Shown: positions 51,910 to 62,803 of the stretch, piece after piece | Layout: each line of letters begins with the position of its first letter | Numbering within the stretch: the stretch's first letter is position 1 | Source: Nocardia rhizosphaerihabitans | GTDB lineage: Bacteria; Actinomycetota; Actinomycetes; Mycobacteriales; Mycobacteriaceae | Length of the DNA stretch: 64,000 bases | Reading direction: 5' to 3' | Assembly: GCF_014646295.1 (NCBI RefSeq) | Contig: NZ_BMNE01000002.1 | Span: forward strand, 683,440-747,439 | Position numbers and translations under genes: made by a program | Notes under the pieces: model-generated | The model's database searches: none | What the model was told of the DNA's origin: nothing | The model's input: the letters and a program-made list of their open reading frames with translations, nothing else

Positions 51910-52317
51910 TCAGTCGACGGCGGTTCCCTCCAGCTCGATCAGCTGGCCCGGGATCGCCAGCCGGGTGACCTCGAGCATCGTGGTCGCCGGTGCCACCCCG
52001 GCGGCGCCCAACCGTGCGGCCAGTACGCCGTAGTGCTGGAACAGCAGATCGACGTCGGTGGTGTAGACGTTGAGCCGCACGAGGTTCGCCAGCGTCATTC
52101 CCGCTTCTTTGAGCACGCCCTCCACGTTGTCGATGCTCAGCGCCAGCTGTGCCGCCATGTCGCCGTCATGCTCGGGCCTGCCCTCGCTGCTCATCGCGGT
52201 CTGCCCGGAGCAGTACAGGGTCCGGGTGTGACCCGAGACGAGCTCACCCTGGTTGAAGCCCATCTCCACCGACCACGTCACCGGGTTGACTGCCGTTCGT
52301 TCCACTGCCAGCTCCAT
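51910..52317 (-). CDS. RidA family protein
   Basis: A 135-residue RidA/YjgF-like protein (LYCSGQTAMSSEGRPEHDGD, ALSIDNVEGVLKEAGMTLAN, VRLNVYTTDVD). RidA itself deaminates reactive enamines from pyridoxal enzymes; in this protein the usual catalytic Arg is replaced by a T/M-containing stretch at ATTMLEVTRLA (RidA has R in ARS.V.V..L), so it may belong to a RidA subgroup without that activity. ATG at 52317. It is divergent from a WYL regulator. Confidence 0.85.
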   Translation of the reverse strand: MELAVERTAVNPVTWSVEMGFNQGELVSGHTRTLYCSGQTAMSSEGRPEHDGDMAAQLALSIDNVEGVLKEAGMTLANLVRLNVYTTDVDLLFQHYGVLAARLGAAGVAPATTMLEVTRLAIPGQLIELEGTAVD

Positions 52318-52399
52318 TCGATTCGTTCGAAGTACGTGGTGGTAAGCCTCGCAACGAATCACGACATCCTGTGTCGTGTATTCCCGGTAGATTTTTCGT

Positions 52400-53365
52400 A
52401 TGCGTGCGGACCGGTTGGTGTCGCTGGTGCTGCTGCTGCGCCAGCGGGGGCGGCTGACCGCGACGGAGCTGGCCGAGGAGCTCGAGGTGTCCACCCGCAC
52501 CGTGTTGCGCGATATCGAGGCGCTGTCCGCGGCCGGAGTCCCGGTCTTCGCCGAACGCGGCAGGCACGGCGGTTTCGCGTTGCTGCCCGGGTTTCGGACC
52601 GAGCTCACCGGGCTCAATCCTGACGAGGCGCTGGCCCTGCTGGTCGCCGGATCACGGCGCGGCACACAGGCATTCGGCCTCGGCTCGGCGCTGGCTTCGG
52701 CGATGCTCAAGGTCGTCGACGCGCTGCCCGAAAGCTATCGGAACACCGCGGCCGACGTGGCCGAGCGCTTGCTCATCGACCCCGAGACCGATCTGCTCTC
52801 GCGTCGGCTGGTCGCCGAGGAAGTGCCGGGCACCATCCTGGCCGAGATCCGGCGCGCGGTATTCGCCGGAAACAAGCTGCGCATCCACTACGCGGCCGTC
52901 GACCAGGCCCCGACGTGGCGCACGGTGGACCCGATCGGCCTGGTCGTCGTTCGCGACCAGGGCTACCTGCTGGCCACGAGATCCGGCGCGGACCGCACCT
53001 ACCGGTTGTCGCGGGTGCTGGCTGCCGAGGAACTCACCGAACCGGCACAGCGGCCGGAGCGAGTCGATCTGGACCTGGCCTGGCAGGAACGCAGCACGCG
53101 GTTCCGGACCGGCGGTGACCAGATCGTCGTGCTCGTCCGGATGAACCCCGGGCGGCGGGAGGATCTGGTGAGTACCGCGCTGGCTGTGCGCACCGAGGAA
53201 CCAGACACAGACGGGTGGCTGCGTCTGGAGGTGGCCTTCCAAGACACACGGCACGCCGAATGGGCGCTGTGGCAGCTCGGCACGGACGCGGAAGCCCTGG
53301 CTCCGCGGTCGCTGCGTATTACCCTGCGCGATCGCGCCGCCGCGATCGCTGCCCGCTACGCCTAG
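52400..53365 (+). CDS. WYL domain transcriptional regulator (YafY type)
   Basis: A 321-residue regulator: N-terminal DeoR-type helix-turn-helix (RLTATELAEELEVSTRTVLRDIE), then the WYL domain with RIHYAAVDQAPTWRTVDPIG and a C-terminal extension (LRLEVAFQDTRHAEWALWQLG). Such proteins bind nucleotides or nucleic acid ligands. It is divergent from the RidA gene, which it may control. The start ATG at 52400 is natural. The stop overlaps a convergent repeat-protein gene by 4 nt. Confidence 0.9.
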   Translation: MRADRLVSLVLLLRQRGRLTATELAEELEVSTRTVLRDIEALSAAGVPVFAERGRHGGFALLPGFRTELTGLNPDEALALLVAGSRRGTQAFGLGSALASAMLKVVDALPESYRNTAADVAERLLIDPETDLLSRRLVAEEVPGTILAEIRRAVFAGNKLRIHYAAVDQAPTWRTVDPIGLVVVRDQGYLLATRSGADRTYRLSRVLAAEELTEPAQRPERVDLDLAWQERSTRFRTGGDQIVVLVRMNPGRREDLVSTALAVRTEEPDTDGWLRLEVAFQDTRHAEWALWQLGTDAEALAPRSLRITLRDRAAAIAARYA

Positions 53366-53721
53366 GTCTGGCAGTGGCAGGTCGGCGCGAGCCGCAGATC
53401 CGGCTCGTCGTCGGGGATGACTCGCAGCGCCACTCTGTCGTCGGGTTCGGCGCAGACGCCGCGCCACGACAGCAGCGACCAGCGCGACAGGCCGGACAGC
53501 GCCGAGCCGATGCTCGCGAACGAGCCGGAGGAGATCACCGACCCCAACGAGCCGACCGAGCCGATCGAGAGCACCGACCCGACCGAGCCGATCGACAGCA
53601 CGGAATAGGCCGAGCCGATGGACAGAATCGAGCCCTCGGATCGATAAGACAGGATGGAGCGGCTCGACCGCCGACTCCGAATCGACCGAGCATCGCGGGA
53701 TGAAACTCGTGTGGTCGCCAT
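53362..53721 (-). CDS. Ser-Gly-Ile repeat protein
   Basis: A 119-residue protein with an Arg/Ser-rich N-terminus (RDARSIRSRRSSRSILSYRS) and a central run of 9-residue units LSIGSxxSV (about residues 31-76), suggesting a short beta-solenoid or an extended repeat. The C-terminus (AEPDDRVALRVIPDDEPDLR) is acidic and ends with CHCQT. No family function is known. It overlaps the convergent WYL gene by 4 nt. ATG at 53721; ribosome binding site weak. Codon pattern is regular across the repeats, so it is probably coding. Confidence 0.6.
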   Translation of the reverse strand: MATTRVSSRDARSIRSRRSSRSILSYRSEGSILSIGSAYSVLSIGSVGSVLSIGSVGSLGSVISSGSFASIGSALSGLSRWSLLSWRGVCAEPDDRVALRVIPDDEPDLRLAPTCHCQT

Positions 53722-53775
53722 GGTTCTCGGTCTACCACATCGGGATGCTCGGGGGAACCCGTTGACAACGACAGA

Positions 53776-53807
53776 GCCCGGCCGGTTCCCGAGGGAACGG
53801 ACCGGGC
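53776..53807 (-). terminator. Hairpin behind the Ala/Pro-rich exported protein gene
   Basis: GCCCGGCCGGTTCCC (53776-53790) pairs with GGGAACGGACCGGGC (53793-53807), 13 of 15 bp. It lies 15 nt past the stop of the minus-strand gene at 53822. The following T run is short, so efficiency is uncertain. Confidence 0.55.
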
Positions 53808-53821
53808 GGTGCGTCGATGAC

Positions 53822-54601
53822 CTAGACCGTGAAGAAGCCGAGGGTCGGCAGGAAGTTGCAGGTGCGGGGAGCGGCGCCCTCGGCCTGCGTGGTCAGCGAA
53901 CCGGAGACGACGGCGACGACACGGCCGTGGCCGGTGCTCGCGATCGCCGACAGGGTGGCCGGGCCGCCCGGGTTGATCTTGGCCTCGTCGGTCAGCGTCT
54001 GCACCGCGGACTGACGGGTGTCGAGGTTGAGCCACTGCACCGTCATCGGCGGGTTCTGCTCGGCGGTCGGCGCCTTGGTGCCGAGCGCGGTGAACACGAA
54101 ACCGGCCTGACCGGCGGCGACGCCGGGCGGGGGCAGCTGAGCGGGACCGGCGACGGCCAGCGCGGTGCCGACCGAGTCGGCGCCGTCACCGATGCAGCCC
54201 TTGCCGATCGTCGGGTACAGGAACTGCGCGATGACCGGGCCGTCCTGCGGGATGTCGGGACCGCCGCCGCCGCTGCCGTCGAGGAAGGTGATGATCCGCT
54301 CGAGCGTGGCCTTGATGGCGGGCGGCAGGTTCAGGGTGGCCAGCAGGGCGCGCGCCTGGTCGAGCAGGGCGGTCTGCGGGCTGGCGACGTCGGCGGGGCC
54401 GGCGATCAGGCCGGCGACGGCGGGGGCGAAAGCGGCGAGCGCGTCGACCGGGACGCCCTCGGGCACCATCGGAACGCTGATCGGCGCGGCCTGCGGGGCA
54501 GGCGCGGGAGCGGCGATGGTCGACGCAGGCGCGGCGAGCATGGCGCTGGCCGCAATGGCGAATGCGGTCGTTGCGATCCGCGATCCTCGGCTACGAAGCA
54601 C
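53822..54601 (-). CDS. Ala/Pro-rich exported protein (Rv1158c-like)
   Basis: A 259-residue secreted protein. A signal peptide (RIATTAFAIAASAMLAAPAS) is followed by an Ala/Pro-rich segment and a domain with IPQDGPVIAQFLYPTIGKGCI, then GFVFTALGTKAP and TVQWLNLDTRQSA, ending RTCNFLPTLGFFTV. Two cysteines may form a disulfide. Homologues sit next to pimE in mycobacteria (Rv1157c/Rv1158c). GTG at 54601 gives the signal peptide. It is divergent from pimE. Function unknown. Confidence 0.75.
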   Translation of the reverse strand: MLRSRGSRIATTAFAIAASAMLAAPASTIAAPAPAPQAAPISVPMVPEGVPVDALAAFAPAVAGLIAGPADVASPQTALLDQARALLATLNLPPAIKATLERIITFLDGSGGGGPDIPQDGPVIAQFLYPTIGKGCIGDGADSVGTALAVAGPAQLPPPGVAAGQAGFVFTALGTKAPTAEQNPPMTVQWLNLDTRQSAVQTLTDEAKINPGGPATLSAIASTGHGRVVAVVSGSLTTQAEGAAPRTCNFLPTLGFFTV

Positions 54602-54823
54602 TTGTCCAGCCGTCCTTACCTCGGTGTTGCGATGGGGCGAGGGTGTCGAGCCCTTCGATGTCGGGGTCACTCTAAGGACATGGCTGCCGTGTTGTACAGC
54701 CGCCTGGCCCGTGACGGCGCGCCGACCGAAACCCTGTTCATCGACGCTAGCCCCCACTGCTGTTACCGCTGGGGATGTTGATGCAAATGTTACCGATGGT
54801 GTCGCGCGCCTACGCGTCAACCC

Positions 54824-56140
54824 GTGCGCGTGGCCACCCGCGCCCGCACGGTTAAGGTGATCGAAGCAACGCGACGCGGCGCCGACGCCACCCATACGAC
54901 CGAAAGCCTGGCATTGAACCGACACCTCCGATGGGCTCTCGCGCTGCTCGGATTGTCCGTGCTCGCCAGGCTGTGCTGGATGTTGTTCGCCGAGAACGGG
55001 CTCAATGTCGTCGATCTGCACGTCTATGTCGACGGGTCGGCCGCGCTGCTCACCGATCGGCTCTACGACTTCACCTACGCGGAAAAGACGCCGGACTTCC
55101 CGCTGCCGTTCACCTATCCACCGTTCGCCGCGCTCGTCTTCTTCCCGCTGCACTATCTGCCGTTCGCGGCGGTCGCGGTCGGCTGGATGCTGGCGACGGT
55201 CGCCGCGCTCTACGGCGTCATCCGGATCAGCTTCGAACTGCTGATCGGCGCCGAACGGGCCAGGCAGACGCGCTGGATCACCGCGGCGGTCGGGTGGACG
55301 GCGCTGGGCGTCTGGCTCGAGCCGGTGCGGACCACCATCGACTACGGCCAGGTCAATGTGTTCCTGGTGTTCGGCGCCATGCTGGCGGTGCGCAGCGCGC
55401 GCTGGTGGATCTCGGGCACGCTGGTCGGCGTGATCGCGGGCATCAAGCTGACCCCGGCGATCACCGGCCTGTATTTCGTGGCTCGCCGCCGTTGGGCGAC
55501 GGTGCTGTGGTCGGCGGCGGCCTTCGGGCTGACGGTCGCTGTGAGCTTTCTCATCAACGCGCACGAGGCGCGGCGCTACTTCGGCACGCTGCTCGGCGAC
55601 GCCGACCGGATCGGGCCGGTGGGCTCGGTGTGGAACCAGTCGCTGCGCGGCACGCTGAGCCGGATCCTCGGCTACGACGTGCAGTCGGGACCGTGGTGGA
55701 TCGCCGCGGTGCTGGTCACGGCGGTGCTGGCGTTCCTGGCGTGGCGCGCGCTCGGCCCGGACGACCGGCTCGGCACCCTGGTGCTCGTGCAGCTGTTCGG
55801 GGTGATGATCTCGCCGATCTCCTGGTCGCACCACTGGGTCTGGCTGATCCCGACCGTGCTGTGGCTGCTGTACGGACCGCTGCGCGCCCAGCGCACCGCA
55901 CGGATCATCGCCGGGTTCTGGGTGCTGACGATGCTGATCGGCGTGCCGTGGGTGCTCTCGTTCGCGCAGCCGACCATCTGGACGATCCCGCGGCCCTGGC
56001 CGCTGGCCTGGCTGGGCGCGGTCGACGTGATCGGGGTGTTCGTGCTGCTGGGCTGGCTGGTCTGGCACGGTCGCGACACCCTGCGCGCGCAGGCGCGCGC
56101 CATCGCCCGCCGGCCCGCGGTCGAGGTTCCGGCGAGCTGA
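54824..56140 (+). CDS. pimE: Polyprenol-phosphate mannosyltransferase PimE
   Basis: PimE adds the fifth mannose in an alpha-1,2 linkage to phosphatidylinositol mannosides on the outer side of the membrane. The 438-residue GT-C/GT87 protein (DUF2029) has about 10-11 helices, an acidic first loop (VVDLHVYVDGSAALL) holding the probable catalytic Asp, and TIDYGQVNVFLV and SPISWSHHWVWLIP motifs of the family. Placement beside phhB, typA and lpqW matches Mycobacterium pimE (Rv1159). GTG at 54824 is the longest start; a later one such as GTG 54857 is possible. Confidence 0.88.
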   Translation: MRVATRARTVKVIEATRRGADATHTTESLALNRHLRWALALLGLSVLARLCWMLFAENGLNVVDLHVYVDGSAALLTDRLYDFTYAEKTPDFPLPFTYPPFAALVFFPLHYLPFAAVAVGWMLATVAALYGVIRISFELLIGAERARQTRWITAAVGWTALGVWLEPVRTTIDYGQVNVFLVFGAMLAVRSARWWISGTLVGVIAGIKLTPAITGLYFVARRRWATVLWSAAAFGLTVAVSFLINAHEARRYFGTLLGDADRIGPVGSVWNQSLRGTLSRILGYDVQSGPWWIAAVLVTAVLAFLAWRALGPDDRLGTLVLVQLFGVMISPISWSHHWVWLIPTVLWLLYGPLRAQRTARIIAGFWVLTMLIGVPWVLSFAQPTIWTIPRPWPLAWLGAVDVIGVFVLLGWLVWHGRDTLRAQARAIARRPAVEVPAS

Positions 56141-56143
56141 GAC

Positions 56144-56437
56144 TCAGCCGCCGACGATCTCGTCGATGGTGTGCGCGAGCGCGGTGTCGTTCGCGGTCAG
56201 GCCACCCACGGAGTGCGTGCTCAGGGTGAAACGCAGTGTGCGCCACCGGATATCGATGTCGGGATGATGGTCGGCCGCCTCGGCCGCCATGGCGACCCGG
56301 CGGACCAGGTCGATCCCTGCAGGGAAAGAGGAAGCCTTGAATGTGCGGGTGATCGCGTCGCCGTCGCGCGACCACTCCGGCAGCGTGGCCAGGGCGATGG
56401 TGATCTCGGGGTCGGAGAGCAATGCCGGTTTACCCAT
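56144..56437 (-). CDS. phhB: Pterin-4a-carbinolamine dehydratase
   Basis: A 97-residue protein of the 4a-hydroxytetrahydrobiopterin dehydratase family, with LPEWSRDGDAITRTF, then AADHHPDIDIRWRTLRFTLSTHSVGGLTANDTALA in short motifs (the HHP and H.VGGLT elements). It recycles pterin cofactors, but no aromatic amino acid hydroxylase is nearby, so the role here is unclear. ATG at 56437. It is convergent with pimE, as Rv1159A is in Mycobacterium. Confidence 0.93.
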   Translation of the reverse strand: MGKPALLSDPEITIALATLPEWSRDGDAITRTFKASSFPAGIDLVRRVAMAAEAADHHPDIDIRWRTLRFTLSTHSVGGLTANDTALAHTIDEIVGG

Positions 56438-56492
56438 ACCTGCAGTTCTACGCCTCGTTCGGGCAGCACGCATCGCCCGCCGTCGATGCGCC

Positions 56493-56669
56493 TCAGGCGG
56501 CGCGCGCCTGCTTCAGGGCCTTTTTGAGATCTTTGCCGCACACTCCGGCGGCCTCGGCCTTCTTCATTCGCATGATGACGACGGGGCATTTGAAGCAGCG
56601 CGTCTTCTTCCTGCAGCACTTTTTCTTAGGCTTGAGGCTGGAAACCTTCTTCGCCTTCACCTTGCCCAT
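56493..56669 (-). CDS. 58-residue Cys/Lys-rich small protein
   Basis: A very basic small protein: MGKVKAKKVSSLKPKKKCC, then RKKTRCFKCPVVIMRMKK and a helical AGVCGKDLKKALKQARAA. Five cysteines, including a CC pair and a CFKC pair, could bind zinc, and the basic charge suggests RNA or ribosome contact. It is too short for default gene length cut-offs. Codons are regular and the reading frame is complete (ATG 56669, TGA 56493). It sits between phhB and typA, divergent from typA. I recall similar actinobacterial proteins but cannot name a function. Confidence 0.8.
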   Translation of the reverse strand: MGKVKAKKVSSLKPKKKCCRKKTRCFKCPVVIMRMKKAEAAGVCGKDLKKALKQARAA

Positions 56670-56718
56670 ATGGGTTAGCGTACCCTAAGTACAAAGCCTG
56701 ACACGTGCGTGCCACTCT

Positions 56719-56730
56719 CGTACCGGTACG
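56719..56730. promoter_or_regulatory. Perfect palindrome upstream of typA
   Basis: CGTACCGGTACG is a 12-bp perfect palindrome in the 124-nt gap between the small Cys-rich gene and typA, followed by GTGTAAC. It may be a regulator site or part of a promoter; there is no direct evidence. Confidence 0.35.
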
Positions 56731-56793
56731 GTGTAACAGGCCGCGATGCCAGATGAATGCGCGCCAATACACCAACAGCAGGAGGATTGAGGC

Positions 56794-58698
<1,905 letters not shown>

Positions 58699-58707
58699 TC
58701 GAGTTCT

Positions 58708-58743
58708 GACAGTGGGACGGTACTTCGGTACCGTCCCACTGTC
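58708..58743 (+). terminator. Strong intrinsic terminator after typA
   Basis: GACAGTGGGACGGTAC (58708-58723) and GTACCGTCCCACTGTC (58728-58743) form a perfect 16-bp stem with a TTCG tetraloop, followed by GTTTT. This is the clearest terminator in the window and separates typA from the lpqW operon. Confidence 0.93.
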
Positions 58744-58799
58744 GTTTTCGCAGAGACCGGTGCCGGGATCCGGACAGATGGGCGAGGTAGGGTGCCAGA

Positions 58800-60569
58800 G
58801 TGAGTTCGGGGGTCAGACGCGCAAGGTGGCGCGTGGCGGTGATGGTGATGGCGGCCTCGACGGCGGTCGTCGCCGGTTGTACCGCGAATCCACCGCCGCC
58901 GATCGAGAGCACCGATTCGCCCAAGACCACCCAGGCCAAGCCGGGGAAGAACACCGTCGTGGTGGCGATCGATGACATCGGCATCGGCTTCAATCCGCAT
59001 CTGCGCTCGGATCAGTCACCCGCGACGAACGCGGTGAGCTCGATGGTGCTGCCGAGCCCGTTCCGGCCGGTGCCGAACCCGTCGCTGCCCGGCGTGGTCG
59101 ACCGGGTGCCCGACGCCTCGCTCATCGAGTCGGCGGATGTGACGGCCCAGGAGCCGTTCACGATCACCTACACGCTGCGTAATCAGGCCAACTGGTCCGA
59201 CGGTGCCCCGATCGCGGCCGAGGACTTCCGGTTCCTGTGGCAGCAGATGACCACCCAGCCGGGCGTGGTCGATCCGGCGGGCTACCGGCTGATCTCGGAC
59301 GTGGCGTCCTCCGGTGGCGGCAAGACGGTCACCGTGACGTTGACCCAGCCGTATCCGGCCTGGCGCGAACTGTTCTCGAACCTGCTGCCCTCGCATCTGG
59401 TGAAGGACTCGCCGGGCGGGTTCACCAGCGGCCTGGTCGACCGGATTCCGGTGTCGGGCGGCAATTTCACGATCAAGTCCGTCGACCGCGGCCGCGACGA
59501 GATCCTGCTAGAGCGCAACGACCGTTTCTGGGGCACCCCGGCCGCACCGGACCAGATCCTGTTCCGCCGCGGTGGAACTCCCTCGCAGCTGGCCGAATCG
59601 CTGCGCACCGGTGACGCGCAGATGGCGCTGGTGCACGGCGGGGTGGCCACCCAGGCGCAGCTCGCCGCGATCCCGTCGGTGCGGACCAACATCATGCCGC
59701 AGGCCAGGGAACTGCAACTGGCGCTCAACGGCCGCTCCGGCGACCTGACCGACGTGCGGGTCCGCAAGGCGGTGCTCGCGCTGCTCGACCCGGCGCTGCT
59801 GGCCACCGTCGGCGCGCAGACCGGCGGCTGGGTGGAACCCGCACGCGCGCAAGTCCTTCCGCCGTCGAGCCCCGGCTACACCCCGACCGCCCCGCCGCGG
59901 CCGACCACCGACGAGGCGTTCGCGCTGCTGGCCGAGGCCGGTTTCGGGCGTGCGCCGGAGACACCGCAAACCGGTTCGCCGACCTCGCCCGCCCCGCGCC
60001 CGCGGTCGGTCGCGCGCAACGGCAAGGGGCTCTCGGTGCGGATCGGCGCCGTCATCGAGGACGCGCAGGCGCAGGCCGTCGCGAACACCGCCGCCGACCA
60101 ATTGCGCAGTGCGGGCATCGAAGCCACGGTCCGCGGCCTGCCGGCCGACGAGCTGTACGGCAAGGAACTCACCGAGTCGGGGATCGACGCGATCGTGGGC
60201 TGGGAGCTGGCAGGCGACGACCCGGCGACCGTGCTGGCCTCGCGCTACGGCTGCCCGCCCGTGGAGGTCGCCGGTGCCGACAGCAAGTCGCTGGCCGCGG
60301 CCGAGGCATACCGCAAGGCGCCGAGCAATATCGGCGGCGTGTGCGATCCGGCCCTGCAACCCTCGATCGACGAGGCACTACGCGGTATCGACGTGCCGCG
60401 CATCCTGACCGAGGCCGAACCCCGGCTGTGGGAACTGTCGACCGTGCTGCCGATCGTGCAGGACAATGTCGTCGCCGCGGCGGGCCCGCGGGTGGACGGT
60501 GTGTCGCTGTCCGGGGCGATCCAGGTCGGCATCTTCGGAGATACGGCGCAATGGCGGAGGCTCCCATGA
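58800..60569 (+). CDS. lpqW: Lipoprotein LpqW (substrate-binding-like)
   Basis: LpqW controls the branch between PIM and lipomannan/lipoarabinomannan synthesis in mycobacteria. The 589-residue protein has a lipoprotein signal with lipobox VVAGC (Cys27) and the SBP_bac_5 fold ([54 protein letters not shown]). It contains a Pro/Thr/Ser-rich insert near 385-405. GTG at 58800 gives the signal. The stop overlaps mshB by 4 nt. The gene pimE, whose product competes at the same branch, is 4 kb away. Confidence 0.9.
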   Translation: MSSGVRRARWRVAVMVMAASTAVVAGCTANPPPPIESTDSPKTTQAKPGKNTVVVAIDDIGIGFNPHLRSDQSPATNAVSSMVLPSPFRPVPNPSLPGVVDRVPDASLIESADVTAQEPFTITYTLRNQANWSDGAPIAAEDFRFLWQQMTTQPGVVDPAGYRLISDVASSGGGKTVTVTLTQPYPAWRELFSNLLPSHLVKDSPGGFTSGLVDRIPVSGGNFTIKSVDRGRDEILLERNDRFWGTPAAPDQILFRRGGTPSQLAESLRTGDAQMALVHGGVATQAQLAAIPSVRTNIMPQARELQLALNGRSGDLTDVRVRKAVLALLDPALLATVGAQTGGWVEPARAQVLPPSSPGYTPTAPPRPTTDEAFALLAEAGFGRAPETPQTGSPTSPAPRPRSVARNGKGLSVRIGAVIEDAQAQAVANTAADQLRSAGIEATVRGLPADELYGKELTESGIDAIVGWELAGDDPATVLASRYGCPPVEVAGADSKSLAAAEAYRKAPSNIGGVCDPALQPSIDEALRGIDVPRILTEAEPRLWELSTVLPIVQDNVVAAAGPRVDGVSLSGAIQVGIFGDTAQWRRLP

Positions 60570-61459
60570 CGCAATCCCACCGTGGCACCGGCGGTCTGCT
60601 GCTGGTGCACGCCCACCCCGACGACGAAACCCTCACCACCGGTGGCACTATCGCGCATTACCGTCGCCGCGGCGTTCCGGTCACCGTGGTGACCTGCACG
60701 CTCGGCGAGGAAGGCGAGGTCATCGGCGAGCGCTGGGCGGGCTTGATCGCCGGCCAGGCCGACCAGCTCGGCGGGTACCGCATCGCCGAACTCACCGCCG
60801 CGCTGGCCGCGCTGGACGCGGGCGAGCCGTGGTTCCTCGGCGGCGCGGGCCGGTGGCGCGATTCCGGCATGGCGGGCACGCCGTCGGCCGAACATCCGCG
60901 GGCCTTCGTGAATTCCGGTGACGCCGCGGTCGACGCGCTCGTCGCGGTGCTGCTGGAACTGCGCCCGCGTGTGGTGGTCACCTACGACCCGCGCGGCGGC
61001 TACGGCCACCCCGACCACATCCGCGCCAACGAGATCACCACCGCCGCCGTCGCCGCGGCCGCCGAGCAGGGCTGGGACGTTCCCAAGTTCTATTGGACCG
61101 TCACCGACGGCGACCTGCTGCGCCAGCACACCGCCGCCCTCGCCCGTCGCACCGTCGACGAGCTGCCCGGCGCGCTGCCCGCCGGTTGGCGGTTGCCGAT
61201 CGAGGCCGAGCTGGCCGCGATGTCGACCAGTGGCGTGACCACCGTGGTCGACGTGTCCGACGCGGTCTCGGCCAAGCGGGCCGCGATGCGCGCGCACGCC
61301 ACCCAGGTCACCGTCGCGCCCAGTGGCCGAGAGTTCGCCCTGTCCAACAACATCGCGCTGCCGGTCCTGCCGGAGGAACATTTCACGCTGGTGCGCGGCA
61401 CCCGTGGCCAGGTCGGGGCGGACGGGTTCGAGCACGACCTGTTCGCCGGTCTCGAGTGA
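60566..61459 (+). CDS. mshB: Mycothiol biosynthesis deacetylase MshB
   Basis: MshB removes the acetyl group from GlcNAc-Ins to give GlcN-Ins in mycothiol synthesis. The 297-residue zinc hydrolase has the metal site AHPDDE (residues 16-21) and the second site GHPDH in [11 protein letters not shown], plus LVHAHP and [13 protein letters not shown] at 60566 overlaps lpqW (ATGA), so translation is coupled. It is followed by a small membrane protein in the same operon. Mycothiol genes fit a mycolic-acid-type actinobacterium. Confidence 0.95.
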   Translation: MTQSHRGTGGLLLVHAHPDDETLTTGGTIAHYRRRGVPVTVVTCTLGEEGEVIGERWAGLIAGQADQLGGYRIAELTAALAALDAGEPWFLGGAGRWRDSGMAGTPSAEHPRAFVNSGDAAVDALVAVLLELRPRVVVTYDPRGGYGHPDHIRANEITTAAVAAAAEQGWDVPKFYWTVTDGDLLRQHTAALARRTVDELPGALPAGWRLPIEAELAAMSTSGVTTVVDVSDAVSAKRAAMRAHATQVTVAPSGREFALSNNIALPVLPEEHFTLVRGTRGQVGADGFEHDLFAGLE

Positions 61460-61473
61460 ATAGACTCGCCGCC

Positions 61474-61917
61474 ATGGTGACCGACTCCGATCAGCCCGCA
61501 GGTACCCCCACCGCCGTGCTGCGGTCCGTGCGCCTGCCCGCTGGACTCGACCCGGTGCTCTCGGGTCTGATCGTCGTCGCGCTGCTCGCCGACGCGCTGA
61601 TCACCCTGGCACTCGAGGTGCTGTTCCTGCCGCTCTACATCGGCACCCTCGCGTTTCCGGTGGCCGCGCTGCTGGCGGCGCCGATCAACGTGGCCCTGGT
61701 CTACGGCATGGAATCGGTGACCGACCGGCTCGGCTTCACCTTCGCTCCGATCGTGGTGTGGGTCTTCGGCTTCCTCGTTGCGTCCTCGCGCGGGCCAGGC
61801 GGCGACGTGCTGCTCGGCAGCGACGGCCGCACCCTGCTCCTGCTGGCCTGCGGTGTGCTCGCGCCGCTCGCCTACCTCTACTACCGCGCGAATTTCGGCC
61901 TGTTCCGGTCGAGCTGA
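61474..61917 (+). CDS. Membrane protein downstream of mshB (Rv1171-like)
   Basis: A 147-residue protein with four predicted membrane helices (LDPVLSGLIVVALLADALIT, LFLPLYIGTLAFPVAALLAA, PIVVWVFGFLVASS, LLLLACGVLAPLAYLYY) and no known domain. ATG at 61474 is taken as start; GTG at 61456 overlaps the mshB stop (GTGA) and may be the coupled true start, adding six residues. The position behind mshB matches Rv1171. Function unknown. Confidence 0.75.
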   Translation: MVTDSDQPAGTPTAVLRSVRLPAGLDPVLSGLIVVALLADALITLALEVLFLPLYIGTLAFPVAALLAAPINVALVYGMESVTDRLGFTFAPIVVWVFGFLVASSRGPGGDVLLGSDGRTLLLLACGVLAPLAYLYYRANFGLFRSS

Positions 61918-61918
61918 G

Positions 61919-62662
61919 TCAGCCGCGCCGGGTTTCGGCGCCGTCCAGGAGCAGGTCGATGGCCTGGGTGAACCTGCTGACCACCCCGGCCGCCGCTTCG
62001 GCGACGACCTGCGGACGCTGCTCGACGTAGCGCCGGTGCAGGCGCGGGTACCGCGTCGACGCGGCCGCGCTGGCCGCCATCACCTGGTCGACCCACTGCT
62101 GGGTCGACAGCCCGCTGCGGGCGACGGTCATCAGCATCGCCGCCTCGTTGGCGCAGGCGCCGACGATGAACTGGAAAACGGTGTTGGTGGTGATGTCGAC
62201 GACGTCGTCGTCGAAGCCGCCCGCCTCCACGATGGCGAGCATCGAGTCGGTCAGCCGCATCATGTTCGGGCCCAGGTAGGTCAGGGCCGCGTTGCTGAGC
62301 ACGATCGTGATCCACGGGTGCGCCAGCAGGGTCGCGCGCAGTGCGTCGGCCTGCTCGTGCATCGGCACGCGCCAGTGCTGCGGGTCGGGCGCCGGGCACT
62401 TGACCTCGCCGATGACCTGGTCGACGACCAATTCCAGTAGTTCGTCCTTGTTCGCGACGTGGGTGTAGAGCGAGGTCGCGCCCGCGCCGAGCCGCGCGCC
62501 GAGCTTGCGCATGCTCAGCGCGTCGAAACCCTCCGTGTCGAGCAGGCCGATCGCCTCGGCCACGATCTGGTCCCGGCTGAGGGCAGGCTGGTCGCGTCGT
62601 TCGCGCGCGGGCCTGGTCCAGACCGATGCGATCGCATTCGAGTTCGTGCTGGCTGCGGCCAT
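61919..62662 (-). CDS. TetR family regulator (TetR/TetR_C-type) of adjacent MFS
   Basis: A 247-residue TetR protein, long for the family. The N-terminal extension (about 25 residues) precedes a helix-turn-helix AIGLLDTEGFDALSMRKLGA, then RLGAGATSLYTHVANKDELLELVVD, the pattern of TetR_C_1 members that bind tetracycline-like drugs. GGAGG precedes ATG 62662. It is divergent from the final MFS gene across a set of dyads and probably represses it. Confidence 0.9.
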   Translation of the reverse strand: MAAASTNSNAIASVWTRPARERRDQPALSRDQIVAEAIGLLDTEGFDALSMRKLGARLGAGATSLYTHVANKDELLELVVDQVIGEVKCPAPDPQHWRVPMHEQADALRATLLAHPWITIVLSNAALTYLGPNMMRLTDSMLAIVEAGGFDDDVVDITTNTVFQFIVGACANEAAMLMTVARSGLSTQQWVDQVMAASAAASTRYPRLHRRYVEQRPQVVAEAAAGVVSRFTQAIDLLLDGAETRRG

Positions 62663-62692
62663 CGCTTGCCTCCTCCGGTGGGTGATTACGTG

Positions 62693-62752
62693 CACTGTAC
62701 GGACATCGTACAACGTTCCTCTTGCGAACATCGTGCGAATAACCGTACAGTG
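62693..62752. promoter_or_regulatory. Dyad cluster between TetR and MFS genes
   Basis: TGTACGGACATCGTACA (62696-62712) is a perfect 6-bp dyad with a 5-nt spacer. In addition CACTGTACGG (62693-62702) has an exact inverted copy CCGTACAGTG at 62743-62752, one near each divergent start. This looks like two operator half-regions for the TetR protein. Confidence 0.7.
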
Positions 62753-62803
62753 TGCGGCATGCCCGCACGGCGTGCGGAGAACTTCGAGAGGAGAGCGCGA
62801 ACC

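Noticed and set aside
54784..56068. Long minus-strand open frame opposite pimE, continuous with the exported protein at 53822
   Set aside because: The conserved signal peptide begins at the GTG at 54601; sequence upstream in that frame is a shadow of pimE.
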